Assembly: GCF_001687325.1 (NCBI RefSeq)
Contig: NZ_LZRD01000012.1
Location: 160,134-224,133, forward strand
Source: Streptomyces sp. PTY087I2
GTDB lineage: Bacteria > Actinomycetota > Actinomycetes > Streptomycetales > Streptomycetaceae
Direction: 5' to 3'
Length of the DNA: 64,000 nt
The translations under genes were made by a program, and so were the position numbers. This document shows positions 7,619-15,694 of the stretch, piece after piece; position 1 is the first letter of the stretch; the number at the start of each line of letters is the position of its first letter. The notes under the pieces are model-generated. The model was given only the letters and a program-made list of their open reading frames with translations, did no database searches and was not told the DNA's origin.

Positions 7619-8773
7619 TCAGCGCTTGACGGCGCGCAGGACCACGAACTTCGGATCGCCCGCGACCGTGGTGCAGTTGCCGAAGATCCGGCGCAGGTGG
7701 GTGTGGTACGAGAGGTGCCGGTTGCCCACGACCCACAGCTCGCCGCCCTGCCGCAGCGCGGTCCGCGCGCCGGCGAACATCGCGCGGGCCGTGGCGTCGG
7801 TGGTGGCCAGGTGGGAGTGGAACGGCGGGTTGTTCAGCACCAGGTCGACGCTGCCCGCATCGAGGCCGGCGAGTCCGTCGCCGACCAGGAAGTCGGCCTT
7901 CGCGCCGTCCGGCGCCCCGGCCCGGAAGGTCTCCTCGGCGGAGGCGACCGCCCCGTAGGACTCGTCGACGAAGGTGATGTGCGCTTCGGGGTTGGCGACG
8001 GCGGCGGAGAGCCCGAGGACGCCGTTGCCGCAGCCCAGGTCGACGACCCGGACGGCCCCGCCGCGGGTGGGCAGGTGCTTCAGGAAGAAGCGGGTGCCGA
8101 TGTCGAGGCGGTCGGCGCAGAAGATCCCGGCGTGGTTGACGGTGGTCAGGCCCGAGACGGGGCCCACGTCGGCGGGCAGCTCGTAGCGGTACGGCCACGG
8201 GCTCGGCGTACGCGGCAGCTCGGGGTCCGGGGTACAGAAGATCAGCCGCGCCTTGCGGACGGCGAGGGAGGTGCGGGTCGGGCCGATGATCCGCTCGAAG
8301 AGTTTCAGCGTGGAGGTGTGGATCTCCTTGACCATGCCGGTGCCGATGATCACGGTGCCGGCGTGGACGGCGGGCGCGAGCCGGTGGAGCTGGTCCTCCA
8401 GGAACGCCAGCGACTTGGGCACCCGGACGATCAGGACGTCGATCCGGTCCGGAGGGGTGTCGCGCGAGGACAGCAGCCGTACCGCGTCCTCGTCGATGCC
8501 GTTGCGGGCGAGGTTGGCGAGGGTGGCGCGGCGGGCCAGGTAGGAGTCGCTGATCTGGACGGGCCGGTGCGCGGCCAGCGCGGTGGCGAGCGCTCCCCAC
8601 CGGTCCCCCACGACGGCGACCGTCCCCGAGAGGTCGACCGGTCCCGCCTCGGGGTCCGTCAGCTGCCGGAGCAGATAGTCGTCGGCGGCGTCCCACGCCC
8701 GGAAGGGGTCGCGCGGGTGCTCGGGGAAGCGGGCGAGATCGAACGTGCCCTGGGGGATCGTCAAGCGGTTCAT
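7619..8773 (-). CDS. RsmC/RlmG-like class I methyltransferase (rRNA guanine-N2)
   Basis: A 384-residue protein with the two-lobed architecture of RsmC/RlmG. A degenerate methyltransferase fold (about 1-180) is followed by an active one (about 200-370) with the SAM motif VVDLGCGNGVLGL and catalytic LNNPPFHSH. Family members make m2G in 16S or 23S rRNA; which site is modified cannot be told. No ribosome site precedes the ATG at 8773. A TAGCCT -10-like hexamer ends nine bases before it (8783-8788), suggesting a leaderless or near-leaderless message. Confidence 0.88.
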   Translation of the reverse strand: MNRLTIPQGTFDLARFPEHPRDPFRAWDAADDYLLRQLTDPEAGPVDLSGTVAVVGDRWGALATALAAHRPVQISDSYLARRATLANLARNGIDEDAVRLLSSRDTPPDRIDVLIVRVPKSLAFLEDQLHRLAPAVHAGTVIIGTGMVKEIHTSTLKLFERIIGPTRTSLAVRKARLIFCTPDPELPRTPSPWPYRYELPADVGPVSGLTTVNHAGIFCADRLDIGTRFFLKHLPTRGGAVRVVDLGCGNGVLGLSAAVANPEAHITFVDESYGAVASAEETFRAGAPDGAKADFLVGDGLAGLDAGSVDLVLNNPPFHSHLATTDATARAMFAGARTALRQGGELWVVGNRHLSYHTHLRRIFGNCTTVAGDPKFVVLRAVKR

Positions 8774-8794
8774 AGGTGACTCAGGCTAGCCGAG

Positions 8795-8828
8795 GGGGCC
8801 GGGGGCGCCCCACACGCTCCCCGGCCCC
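8795..8828. terminator. Possible hairpin terminator
   Basis: Perfect 10-bp inverted repeat (arms 8795-8804 and 8819-8828, GGGGCCGGGG type) with a 14-base loop and no T tract. It lies about 100 bp past the stop of the 70-residue minus-strand gene. The simple composition makes it less certain than the others. Confidence 0.35.
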
Positions 8829-8927
8829 GCGGCCGCGTCCACCTCGGCGTACGGAGCGGTGTACCGAGCGGCGTACGGCTCCGCGCGCCTGCTCGCCGGG
8901 CGCCCACGTGGGCCCCCGGCGGATGTG

Positions 8928-9140
8928 TCAGGGCAGTTGTTTGTCGATGGCCGACCGCCCCTCGGCGGCCAGCTTGCGCCGGGCCCATTCCAGGGTCTCC
9001 GGGGTCAGGTCCCGCCCGGAGGCCAGCACCAGGTCCTCCGGGCTCGGCCGGTCGCTCGCGCCCGTGTGCAGGAGCCGGTCGGGCGTGACGCCCCCCGGTC
9101 CGGCCAGGGCCTCGGATACGGATTCGGACTCTTCGCTCAT
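8928..9140 (-). CDS. Small acidic hypothetical protein (70 aa)
   Basis: A 70-residue acidic protein starting MSEESESVSEALAGPGGV and ending in a charged helix (TPETLEWARRKLAAEG). AGGAGG seven bases before the ATG at 9140 supports translation from this site rather than from the upstream start at 9164. It has no signal peptide or membrane segment. The segment LDPDRLL/TPETLEWARRKL-like pattern resembles small conserved Streptomyces proteins, but I recognise no named family. It is divergent from the GH25 gene. Confidence 0.55.
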   Translation of the reverse strand: MSEESESVSEALAGPGGVTPDRLLHTGASDRPSPEDLVLASGRDLTPETLEWARRKLAAEGRSAIDKQLP

Positions 9141-9299
9141 ACCGCCTCCTCGTCCTTGCGGCAATTCTCACCCTCCGCGGACCCGGCCGCATCCGATGAG
9201 CGCGCGCCCGTTACCCGGGAGGGTGAATCGGCCCTTGGCGGGCCCGGGGAGTGGGCAGGAGAGGGAGATCGTTGCCCCATATTCCCGAGGCGGGTGCCC

Positions 9300-9851
9300 A
9301 TGCTCCACGGTGTCGACGTCAGCGCCTATCAGCCCTCCTACGACACGGACGGTCTCGACTTCGTCCTCATCAAGTCCACCGAAGGCCGCACCTACGTCAA
9401 TCCGCGGATGGAGGCGCAGGTGAAGCGGGCCAGGGACGCCGAGTGCGTCGTCGGCTTCTACCACTTCCTCTGGCCGGGGAACGTGGCGGACCAGGTGGCG
9501 TACTTCCTGAGCAGGACCCCCGAGAAGGCGGGCGATCTGCTCGCGGTCGACTGGGAGGAGACCGGCGGCGGGACCCGGGCGAGCAACGCGGACAAGGACC
9601 GGTTCATCCGCGCGGTGAAGAAGGAACGGCCCGGCCACCGGGTCCTGCTGTACTGCAACCGCTCGTTCTGGCTCAACCACGACACCACGAGCTACGCCGG
9701 CGACGGGCTGTGGATCGCCGACTACGTCTCCGCGGGCAAGCCCCGTATCGAGGCGGACTGGCGCATCCACCAGTACACCGACGACCCGCTCGACAGGAAC
9801 GTGGCCGACTTCGCCTCGGTCCGGGCCCTGCGCGACTGGGCTGCCGGATAG
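9300..9851 (+). CDS. GH25-family muramidase-like hydrolase without signal peptide
   Basis: A 183-residue protein that is little more than one GH25 lysozyme domain. It has HGVDVSAYQ at the N-terminus, FVLIKSTEG, FYHFLWPGN, the acid pair in LLAVDWEE (about residues 82-87), and a WIADYV and IHQYTDD end. GH25 enzymes cleave the beta-1,4 bond between MurNAc and GlcNAc. No secretion signal or cell-wall-binding domain is visible, unlike the usual secreted Streptomyces lysozymes, so it may be released by lysis or act inside the cell. GTG at 9294 is an alternative start adding two residues. Confidence 0.82.
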   Translation: MLHGVDVSAYQPSYDTDGLDFVLIKSTEGRTYVNPRMEAQVKRARDAECVVGFYHFLWPGNVADQVAYFLSRTPEKAGDLLAVDWEETGGGTRASNADKDRFIRAVKKERPGHRVLLYCNRSFWLNHDTTSYAGDGLWIADYVSAGKPRIEADWRIHQYTDDPLDRNVADFASVRALRDWAAG

Positions 9852-9862
9852 CACCCGGGCAC

Positions 9863-9892
9863 ACCTCTCGCGGACGGCCGTCCGCGAGAGGT
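9863..9892. terminator. Perfect 30-bp palindrome, probable terminator
   Basis: Arms 9863-9877 and 9878-9892 are exact reverse complements with no spacer, 12 bp after the GH25 stop. On the RNA this gives a very stable hairpin with a forced loop. There is no T tract, as is common in Streptomyces. A palindromic operator is the alternative, since the next gene starts 167 bp further on. Confidence 0.65.
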
Positions 9893-10058
9893 GACGGCAA
9901 AGCGACTCTTGACCTGCACATGATAGGTACAGAGTGTTCACACCCGGGCCACGGTGCGTGTGGAAGGCTCCCGGCTGACCACCTACCGCACGGCCGCCGC
10001 GCGAGCGCCCCCACCCAGGGCCCGCCGCGGCGTCCGCGTTCCGGAGAGGACACCCCAC

Positions 10059-10877
10059 ATGTCCCGTCGTCACTCGTTCTACGCGCGTCCACTGCTGGCC
10101 GCGGCGGCCGCCGTCACCGTGCTCGCCGGCACCGCGGCCGCGGCCCCCGCGGACTCCTCCCCCGGCCGGTACACCGCCACCGCCGCCGCCCTCGACGACA
10201 CCTACTACCAGGACGCCATCGGCAAGACCGGCGCCGAGCTGAAAGCCGCCCTGCACACGATCATCAGCGACCAGACCAAGCTCTCCTACAGCCAGGTGTG
10301 GGACGCCCTCAAGGCGACCGACGAGGACCCCGCCAACTCCTCCAACGTCGTCCTGCTGTACACCGGGCGCTCCCAGTCCAAGAACGACAACGGCGGCAAC
10401 TCGGGCCAGTGGAACCGGGAGCACGTCTGGGCCAAGTCGCACGGCGACTTCGGTACGTCGACGGGTCCGGGCACCGACATCCACCATCTGCGGCCCGAGG
10501 ACGTCCAGGTCAACTCCACCCGGGGCAACAAGGACTTCGACAACGGCGGGAGCGAACTGGGCAACGCCCCGGGGAACTTCACCGACGGCGACTCCTTCGA
10601 GCCGCGCGACGCGGTCAAGGGCGACGTCGCCCGCATGATCCTCTACATGGCCGTGCGTTACGAGGGCAACGACTCCTTCGCCGACCTCGAACCCAACGAC
10701 CAGGTGAACAACGGGTCCGCGCCGAAGATGGGCAAGCTGTCCGTCCTGAAGCAGTGGAGCCAGGAGGACCCGCCGGACGCCTTCGAGAAGCGCCGCAACG
10801 ACGTCATATTCGAGCAGTTCCAGCACAACCGGAACCCGTTCATCGACCACCCCGAGTGGGTCGGCGCCATCTGGTAG
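10059..10877 (+). CDS. Secreted endonuclease I family nuclease (EndA/NucM-like)
   Basis: A 272-residue protein with a Sec signal peptide: positive start, hydrophobic LLAAAAAVTVLAGTAAAAPA, and probable cleavage around residue 30. The mature part carries the endonuclease I signature WNREHVWAKSHG (about residues 125-136) and DIHHLRPEDVQVNS. The histidine of the first motif is catalytic and Mg2+ is the usual cofactor. It likely degrades extracellular DNA or RNA for nutrients. GGAGAGGA precedes the ATG. It converges on the glutaminase gene with 7 bp between stops and no terminator between them. Confidence 0.9.
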   Translation: MSRRHSFYARPLLAAAAAVTVLAGTAAAAPADSSPGRYTATAAALDDTYYQDAIGKTGAELKAALHTIISDQTKLSYSQVWDALKATDEDPANSSNVVLLYTGRSQSKNDNGGNSGQWNREHVWAKSHGDFGTSTGPGTDIHHLRPEDVQVNSTRGNKDFDNGGSELGNAPGNFTDGDSFEPRDAVKGDVARMILYMAVRYEGNDSFADLEPNDQVNNGSAPKMGKLSVLKQWSQEDPPDAFEKRRNDVIFEQFQHNRNPFIDHPEWVGAIW

Positions 10878-10884
10878 TCCCGGC

Positions 10885-12234
10885 TCAGCCCTCCCCGGCC
10901 AGGGCCTGCGCGCAGCCTTCGACGGCATCCTCGCGGGTGGCGTAGCGCGGCAGGTTCTGGCCGGTCCCTTCCCGCAGGACGTCGGGCGGCCCCAGCAGAT
11001 CGCGTGGGTCGACGACGGCCGCGCGCCGCCCGTCGGACAGGAGCCGCGCGAGTCCGGTGTGCAGCATGGCCAGGGCCACCGAGTCGATGGCCGTGACGTC
11101 GTGCAGGTCGAGTACCACGGAGCCGCCGTTCGGCCCCGACTCGTCCAGGGCGTACAGCACGCGTTCGGCGGCGGTGAAGTCGATGGATCCCTGGGCGACG
11201 ACGACGCCGACCTGTTCGTGGAGGACCCGTTCGTGCTCGGCGGAGGGCGCCGACGGCAGATCGTCCGCGGTCGTGACGAGGGTGACGGTGGAGCCCGGCA
11301 GCGCGGGGTTGAGCATGAGGTGGAGCCCGTACCGCTCCGACATCGTCTCCAGCGCGGCGTGGCCGCGGACCGAACCGCCGGTGGCGTCCAGCGGCGGGCT
11401 GTAGGTGGCGACCCCGAAGCGGGCGGGGCCCACCGCGATGAGGCCGCCGGACACCCCGCTCTTGGCGGGCAGCCCGACGCGCAGCAGCCAGTCGCCGGAG
11501 CCGTCGTACATGCCGCAGGTCGCCATGACGGCGAGGACCCGGGCGGCGACCTCGGCGGAGACGACCTGCTCGCCGGTGACCGGGTTGACGCCGCCGTAGG
11601 CGAGCGTCGCGGCCATCGTGGCGAGGTCGATCGTGGTGACGCGGATCGCGCACTGGCGGAAGTAGCGGTCGACGGCGAGGACCGGGTCGACGGGCATGGT
11701 GCCGGTGGAGCGGATCAGATAGGCCAGCGCCCGGTTGCGGTCCCCGGTCACCGATTCCGAGCTGAACACCTCTTCGTCGACGTCCAGTTCACGTCCGGCG
11801 AACCGGCCGAGACAGTGCAGGATCCGGTCGAAGGCGGGCTCGTCGGGGGTGTCGGGGATCAGGGCGGTGGTGACGATCGCACCGGCGTTGACCATGGCGT
11901 TGGCGGGCCGGCCGGTGTCGGGTTCGAGGCTGATGGCGTTGAATGCCTCGCCGCTCGGCTCGGCGCCCACCCAGCGGCTCACCTCGTCGAGGCCGAGCGC
12001 GGAGAGCGCGAGGGCGTAGATGAAGGGTTTGGAGACGGACTGGAGGGTGAAGGGGATGTCGGCCTCGCCCGCGCTGTAGCGGTGTCCGTCCATGCTGACC
12101 AGCGCGAGCCCGAAGGCGTCCGGGTCGGCGAGGGCCAGCTGGGGGATATAGTCGGCCGGCTTCCCGTCCCGTACGCCGATGAACCGGGCGCGCAGGTTCT
12201 CCAGCGAGTCGGTCACCGCGTCGGCGGCGCTCAT
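10885..12234 (-). CDS. glsA: Glutaminase A with C-terminal STAS domain
   Basis: A 449-residue two-domain protein. Residues about 15-310 are a serine-dependent beta-lactamase-like glutaminase with the SVSK motif (FTLQSVSKPFIYALAL), NAMVNAGAI, a conserved tyrosine in YLIRSTG, and GLPAKSGVSGGL. It hydrolyses glutamine to glutamate and ammonia. Residues about 335-440 look like a STAS domain (VVLDLHDVTAIDSVALAML), as in anti-sigma antagonists and SulP transporters. The predicted start is ATG at 12234. STAS could mediate regulation by protein contact or nucleotide binding, which is inference. It lies 11 bp after the lipoprotein gene on the same strand. Confidence 0.9.
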   Translation of the reverse strand: MSAADAVTDSLENLRARFIGVRDGKPADYIPQLALADPDAFGLALVSMDGHRYSAGEADIPFTLQSVSKPFIYALALSALGLDEVSRWVGAEPSGEAFNAISLEPDTGRPANAMVNAGAIVTTALIPDTPDEPAFDRILHCLGRFAGRELDVDEEVFSSESVTGDRNRALAYLIRSTGTMPVDPVLAVDRYFRQCAIRVTTIDLATMAATLAYGGVNPVTGEQVVSAEVAARVLAVMATCGMYDGSGDWLLRVGLPAKSGVSGGLIAVGPARFGVATYSPPLDATGGSVRGHAALETMSERYGLHLMLNPALPGSTVTLVTTADDLPSAPSAEHERVLHEQVGVVVAQGSIDFTAAERVLYALDESGPNGGSVVLDLHDVTAIDSVALAMLHTGLARLLSDGRRAAVVDPRDLLGPPDVLREGTGQNLPRYATREDAVEGCAQALAGEG

Positions 12235-12245
12235 GCCCTCGCCCC

Positions 12246-12800
12246 TCAGCCGCGCTCGGCCTGGGCGATCCGGGGGAAGGTCTTCACCCCGGCGGCCTTG
12301 CGGCTGTTGGCCTGGGCGTCGACCGTGCGGTCCGGCGGCGCGTCCTCGATGCCGACGACGACGGTGTCCAGGACCTTGTCCCCGGCGTCGACGAACTCCA
12401 CCTTCACGGCGTAGAACGCGGCCTCGTCGGTGGGGTTGGTGACGCGGACGAGCGCGCTGCGGACCTCCTCGGAGCCGCTGAGCGGCAGCCCGTTGACCGA
12501 GACGTCGGCGACGGCGTTGCCCCGCCCCTCCACCTCGTCGAGGCGCTTCGTCGCCTCCTGCCGTACGCGTTCGGACTCGGCGGACACCGAGGCGGCGAAG
12601 CTCTCCTGGGTGCGCGGGCTCGGGGACTCGGCGGGCGACTCCTCCGGCTCGGGCGTGAGGGTGTGGACGCCCCGGTCGGTGCCTTCGCCGGTGGTGTCGG
12701 AGTCGCAGGCCGCCGTACCGGCGAGCAGCAGGGCCGCGACCGCGGCGGGGGCCAGGGCGCGCGCGGCGCGGGCCCGGCGCGCGGGGAGGTTCGCTTTCAC
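12246..12800 (-). CDS. Putative lipoprotein, FxLYD-like
   Basis: A 184-residue exported protein. An arginine-rich n-region and hydrophobic LAPAAVAALLLAGTAAC end in a lipobox-like cysteine near residue 30, with Thr at -3, a weak but usable match. A Pro/Glu/Ser-rich linker follows, then a beta domain (about 90-180) with VRVTNPTDEAAFYAVKVEF and GDKVLDT, like FxLYD or DUF3426-type extracellular domains. The GTG at 12800 has GGACGGA upstream; a TTG at 12815 is the alternative. Function unknown. Confidence 0.68.
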   Translation of the reverse strand: MKANLPARRARAARALAPAAVAALLLAGTAACDSDTTGEGTDRGVHTLTPEPEESPAESPSPRTQESFAASVSAESERVRQEATKRLDEVEGRGNAVADVSVNGLPLSGSEEVRSALVRVTNPTDEAAFYAVKVEFVDAGDKVLDTVVVGIEDAPPDRTVDAQANSRKAAGVKTFPRIAQAERG

Positions 12801-12878
12801 GGACGGTCCGTCCAATCCAAGAGTGGGGTCCGGGGTGCGGAAGAGATCCGGGTGGGGGAAGAAGGTGTGCGGGGCGGG

Positions 12879-13373
12879 TCAGGCCGTGTCGTCGCCGAAG
12901 ATGTCGCGGAGTTTCGCCTCGCGCTCGGTGTCGAGGTTGCTGTGGAGGAGTTCGGCGCCGTCGCCGGGTAGCTGGGCGCCGATCCGGTCGGGCACCTCGT
13001 TCATGGTCAGCAGGAACAGCGCCGAGGTTCCGGGCGTCACCTTCTCCTTGACCTCGGCGATGAAGTCGTCGTCGATCCCGACGTCCGCGAGCTTCCCGCC
13101 GAGCGCTCCGGCGGCCGCTCCGATGGCCGCGCCCAGCAGCGGCATGAGGAAGATCAGCCCGAAGAGCATGCCCCAGAAGGTGCCGCTGAGGGCTCCGGCG
13201 CCGACGAGGTTGTTCAGCTGTTTGGTACGCGGCTTGGCCCGGTCGGCGGGCCAGCTCACCACGGCCGCGTCGAGGATCTTGATCAGCCCTTCCTTCTGAA
13301 GGGATTTCAGGGACTCCTCGACCTGCTCCGCGCCGTCGGCCGTCCGGAACTTCCACACCGTGAGCGTGGACAT
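12879..13373 (-). CDS. DUF1269-like membrane protein
   Basis: A 164-residue protein matching the DUF1269 pattern. An alpha/beta N-terminal domain (TLTVWKFRTADGAEQV and LLKEG-type helix) leads to a glycine-zipper membrane hairpin (about 68-100, GTFWGMLFGLIFLMPLLGAA then GAAAGALGG). A C-terminal domain ends the protein. The ATG at 13373 follows AGGAGGG. These proteins are often stress-induced in actinobacteria and may remodel membranes. It is divergent from the baeRF3-like gene, with 130 bp between starts. Confidence 0.75.
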   Translation of the reverse strand: MSTLTVWKFRTADGAEQVEESLKSLQKEGLIKILDAAVVSWPADRAKPRTKQLNNLVGAGALSGTFWGMLFGLIFLMPLLGAAIGAAAGALGGKLADVGIDDDFIAEVKEKVTPGTSALFLLTMNEVPDRIGAQLPGDGAELLHSNLDTEREAKLRDIFGDDTA

Positions 13374-13439
13374 CGCGCACCCTCCTGCACACCCGCTCCT
13401 GCACTCCGAGCAACAACTCGCCCATATTAGGATCAAAAG

Positions 13440-13475
13440 GTATGAATTGACTCGTCGAAGCATCCGCTTCATACG
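13440..13475 (+). promoter_or_regulatory. Candidate promoter with flanking dyad upstream of the baeRF3-like gene
   Basis: TTGACT (13447-13452) is a good -35, with a poor -10 around 13470-13475 (CATACG) 17 bases on. An inverted pair GTATGAA (13440-13446) and TTCATAC (13468-13474) brackets it and could be an operator. Transcription would start near 13482, before the GGGAGGGA ribosome site. Confidence 0.4.
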
Positions 13476-13503
13476 GGAGCGGGTCGAGCCCCGGGAGGGA
13501 ACG

Positions 13504-14619
13504 ATGGATACGGACGCCCTGACCGCCGATGTGTTGCGGGAGCTGCGGGCGACCCGGCCCTATCCGGCGCTGTCCCTGACCATGCCGACCCATCGCAAGG
13601 CCCCGGACAACGCCCAGGACCCGGTCCGGCTGCGGAATCTGGTGGCGGAGGCCGGGCACCGGCTCGACGCCGACCCGGAGGTCAGCCGTGAGGTCGCGGC
13701 CGCTCTGCGGGCCCAGTTGGAGCGGGCGGCGGAGGAGGTGGACCCGCGCGGGGCGCTGGACTCCCTGGTGCTCCTGGTCACCACCGACGATTACCAGATC
13801 TGGCGGCTGCCGCGTACCGCACCCGAACGGGTGGTGCTCAGCGACACCTTCCTCACCCGCAACCTCGTCGCGGCGAAGGCCCAGACGCGGCCGTTCCGGG
13901 CGCTGACCGTCGCCGCCGACCACGCCACGCTGTGGATCGGGACCGGCGACGGCATCCGGCCGGAGAGGACCGGCGGCTTCCCGCTGACCGCGCCGAAGGA
14001 GCCCCCGAACCCGCAGCGCGAGGAGCGGATCGGGGACACCCCGAGCACGTTCACCGACGAGGAGACCCGGAACTTCTTCCGCGATGTCGACGAGAAGCTG
14101 CGCACGGTGCTCGCCGACGATCCGCGTCCGCTGTACGTGATGGGCCTCGCCCCCGCTCTCGCCCTGCTGGACGAGGTCGGCGAGAGCTCGCGGTCCGCGA
14201 TCGGCCGGGTCGCCAAGGGGGCGCCGGCCGACCTGCCGCCCGCCGATGTCCTCCGGGAGCTGCGGCCCGCCCTGGAGGAGGGCGCGCATCAGGCGGCGGC
14301 CGGGGTGGAGACCCGGCTCGACCACGCCCGCAGCGCCCACTCCTTCGCCGGCGGGCTCGACGAGGTGTGGGCCGCCGTCCGGGAGGGCCGGGCGGGTCTG
14401 GTCGCGGTCGAGGAACACTTCCAGGCGACCGTGCGGGTGACCGACGAGCATCTGGAGCCGGTGCCCGAGGGGACGGAGCAGAGCGCGGACGGCACGGTCC
14501 GCGAGGACATCGTCGACGAACTGGTCGAAGCGGCGCTGGACAGCGGTGCCGACGTCGTGTTCGTGGAGGACGACTCGCTGGCGGAGCACGGCCGGATCGC
14601 GGCGGCCCTGCGCTACTGA
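13504..14619 (+). CDS. baeRF3-type (archaeo-eukaryotic release factor-like) protein
   Basis: A 371-residue cytoplasmic protein with the layout of bacterial baeRF families: an N-terminal domain (about 1-130, LTMPTHRKAPDN; LVLLVTTDDYQIWRL), a middle RNase H-like region (about 140-260, PLYVMGLAPALALLDEV), and a C-terminal eL30-like domain (about 280-371, ADVVFVEDDSLAEHGRIAAALRY). ATG at 13504 follows GGGAGGG. Relatives include mycobacterial Rv2629 in the DosR regulon. A role in handling stalled or resting ribosomes has been proposed for such proteins. The placement near a dormancy island fits, but no OsdR-like box is seen upstream. Confidence 0.78.
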   Translation: MDTDALTADVLRELRATRPYPALSLTMPTHRKAPDNAQDPVRLRNLVAEAGHRLDADPEVSREVAAALRAQLERAAEEVDPRGALDSLVLLVTTDDYQIWRLPRTAPERVVLSDTFLTRNLVAAKAQTRPFRALTVAADHATLWIGTGDGIRPERTGGFPLTAPKEPPNPQREERIGDTPSTFTDEETRNFFRDVDEKLRTVLADDPRPLYVMGLAPALALLDEVGESSRSAIGRVAKGAPADLPPADVLRELRPALEEGAHQAAAGVETRLDHARSAHSFAGGLDEVWAAVREGRAGLVAVEEHFQATVRVTDEHLEPVPEGTEQSADGTVREDIVDELVEAALDSGADVVFVEDDSLAEHGRIAAALRY

Positions 14620-14646
14620 CCAGCCCCGGGGAGGGGCCGGTGGCCG

Positions 14647-15606
14647 TCAGCCCAGGCGGCGGACCGGCTGCCCGTCGAGGAACGCCCTGATGTCCTCCAC
14701 CGCCTGGCCGTAGTACGTCTCGTAGTTGGCGCGGGTCACATAACCCAGGTGCGGGGTGGCCAGCAGACGCGGGGCCGTCCGCACCGGGTCGTCGGCGGGC
14801 AGCGGCTCGACGTCGAACACATCGGTCGCCGCCCCGGCGATGGTGCCCGCGTCCAGGGCGGCGAGCAGGGCGGCCGTGTCGACGATGGCCGCCCTGGAGG
14901 TGTTGACCAGGTACGCGGTCGGGCGCATCCGGGCGAGTTCGGCCGCGCCGATCAGCCCCCGGGTCCGCTCGCCGAGCGCCAGGTGCACGGAGACGAAGTC
15001 GCTCTCGGCCAGCAGCTCTTCCTTGGAGGCGGCCGGCCTCACCCCGACCTCGTCGGCCCGTTCCTTCGTGAGGTTCTGGCTCCAGGCCACCACGTCCATG
15101 CCGAAGGCCAGGCCCACCTGCGCCACGCGGGCGCCGATCTTCCCGAGCCCCAGCAGACCGAGCGTCCGCCCGTGCAGATCGGCCCCGAGGGTGGACTGCC
15201 AGGGCCCGCCCGTGCGCAGGGCCTCGGCCTCGGGGACGATCCCCCGCGCCAGGCCCAGCAGCAGCGCCCAGGTGAGCTCGACGGGCGGGGTGGAGGAGCT
15301 GGCGGTGCCGCAGACCTCGACGCCGTGCCGCCGCGCGGCGTCGAGGTCGATGACGGAGTTGCGCATACCGGAGGCGACGAGCAGCCGCAGCCGGGGCAGC
15401 CGGGCGAACAGCTCCGCCGGGAAGGGCACCCGCTCGCGCAGGGTGACCACGATGTCGAAGCCGTCGAGGGCGGCGACCGTCTCGTCCACGGTCGCGAGGT
15501 GGTCGGTGAACGTCACGATCTCGACGTCGTCGGTGACGGGCGACCAGTCGACGACGGTGGTGGCCACGGACTGGAAGTCCTCGATGACGGCGCAGCGCAG
15601 CTTCAT
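14647..15606 (-). CDS. D-2-hydroxyacid dehydrogenase family protein
   Basis: A 319-residue NAD(P)-dependent enzyme. It has the Rossmann motif GLLGLGKIGARV (about residues 145-157) and the catalytic set NTSRAAIVD (Arg), DVFDVEPLP (Glu) and ATPHLGYVT (His). It interconverts a 2-keto acid and a D-2-hydroxyacid; glyoxylate, hydroxypyruvate or phosphoglycerate are possible substrates. The call of D-3-phosphoglycerate dehydrogenase is unlikely because there is no ACT domain. The ATG at 15606 is weakly supported (GGAGAGAGG, eight bases upstream). It follows the phosphoketolase gene on the same strand after 88 bp. Confidence 0.88.
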   Translation of the reverse strand: MKLRCAVIEDFQSVATTVVDWSPVTDDVEIVTFTDHLATVDETVAALDGFDIVVTLRERVPFPAELFARLPRLRLLVASGMRNSVIDLDAARRHGVEVCGTASSSTPPVELTWALLLGLARGIVPEAEALRTGGPWQSTLGADLHGRTLGLLGLGKIGARVAQVGLAFGMDVVAWSQNLTKERADEVGVRPAASKEELLAESDFVSVHLALGERTRGLIGAAELARMRPTAYLVNTSRAAIVDTAALLAALDAGTIAGAATDVFDVEPLPADDPVRTAPRLLATPHLGYVTRANYETYYGQAVEDIRAFLDGQPVRRLG

Positions 15607-15694
15607 GGCAGCCTCTCTCCGGCCGGGCAGGGTCGCCGTCCATGATCGCGCATCGCCTCGCGCGGGCCGTACGGGCCCCCGGTGAACAGGCCGG

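Noticed and set aside
9909..9930. TTGACC...TAGGTA as promoter of the nuclease gene
   Set aside because: The spacing is only nine bases, too short for a sigma-70-type pair.
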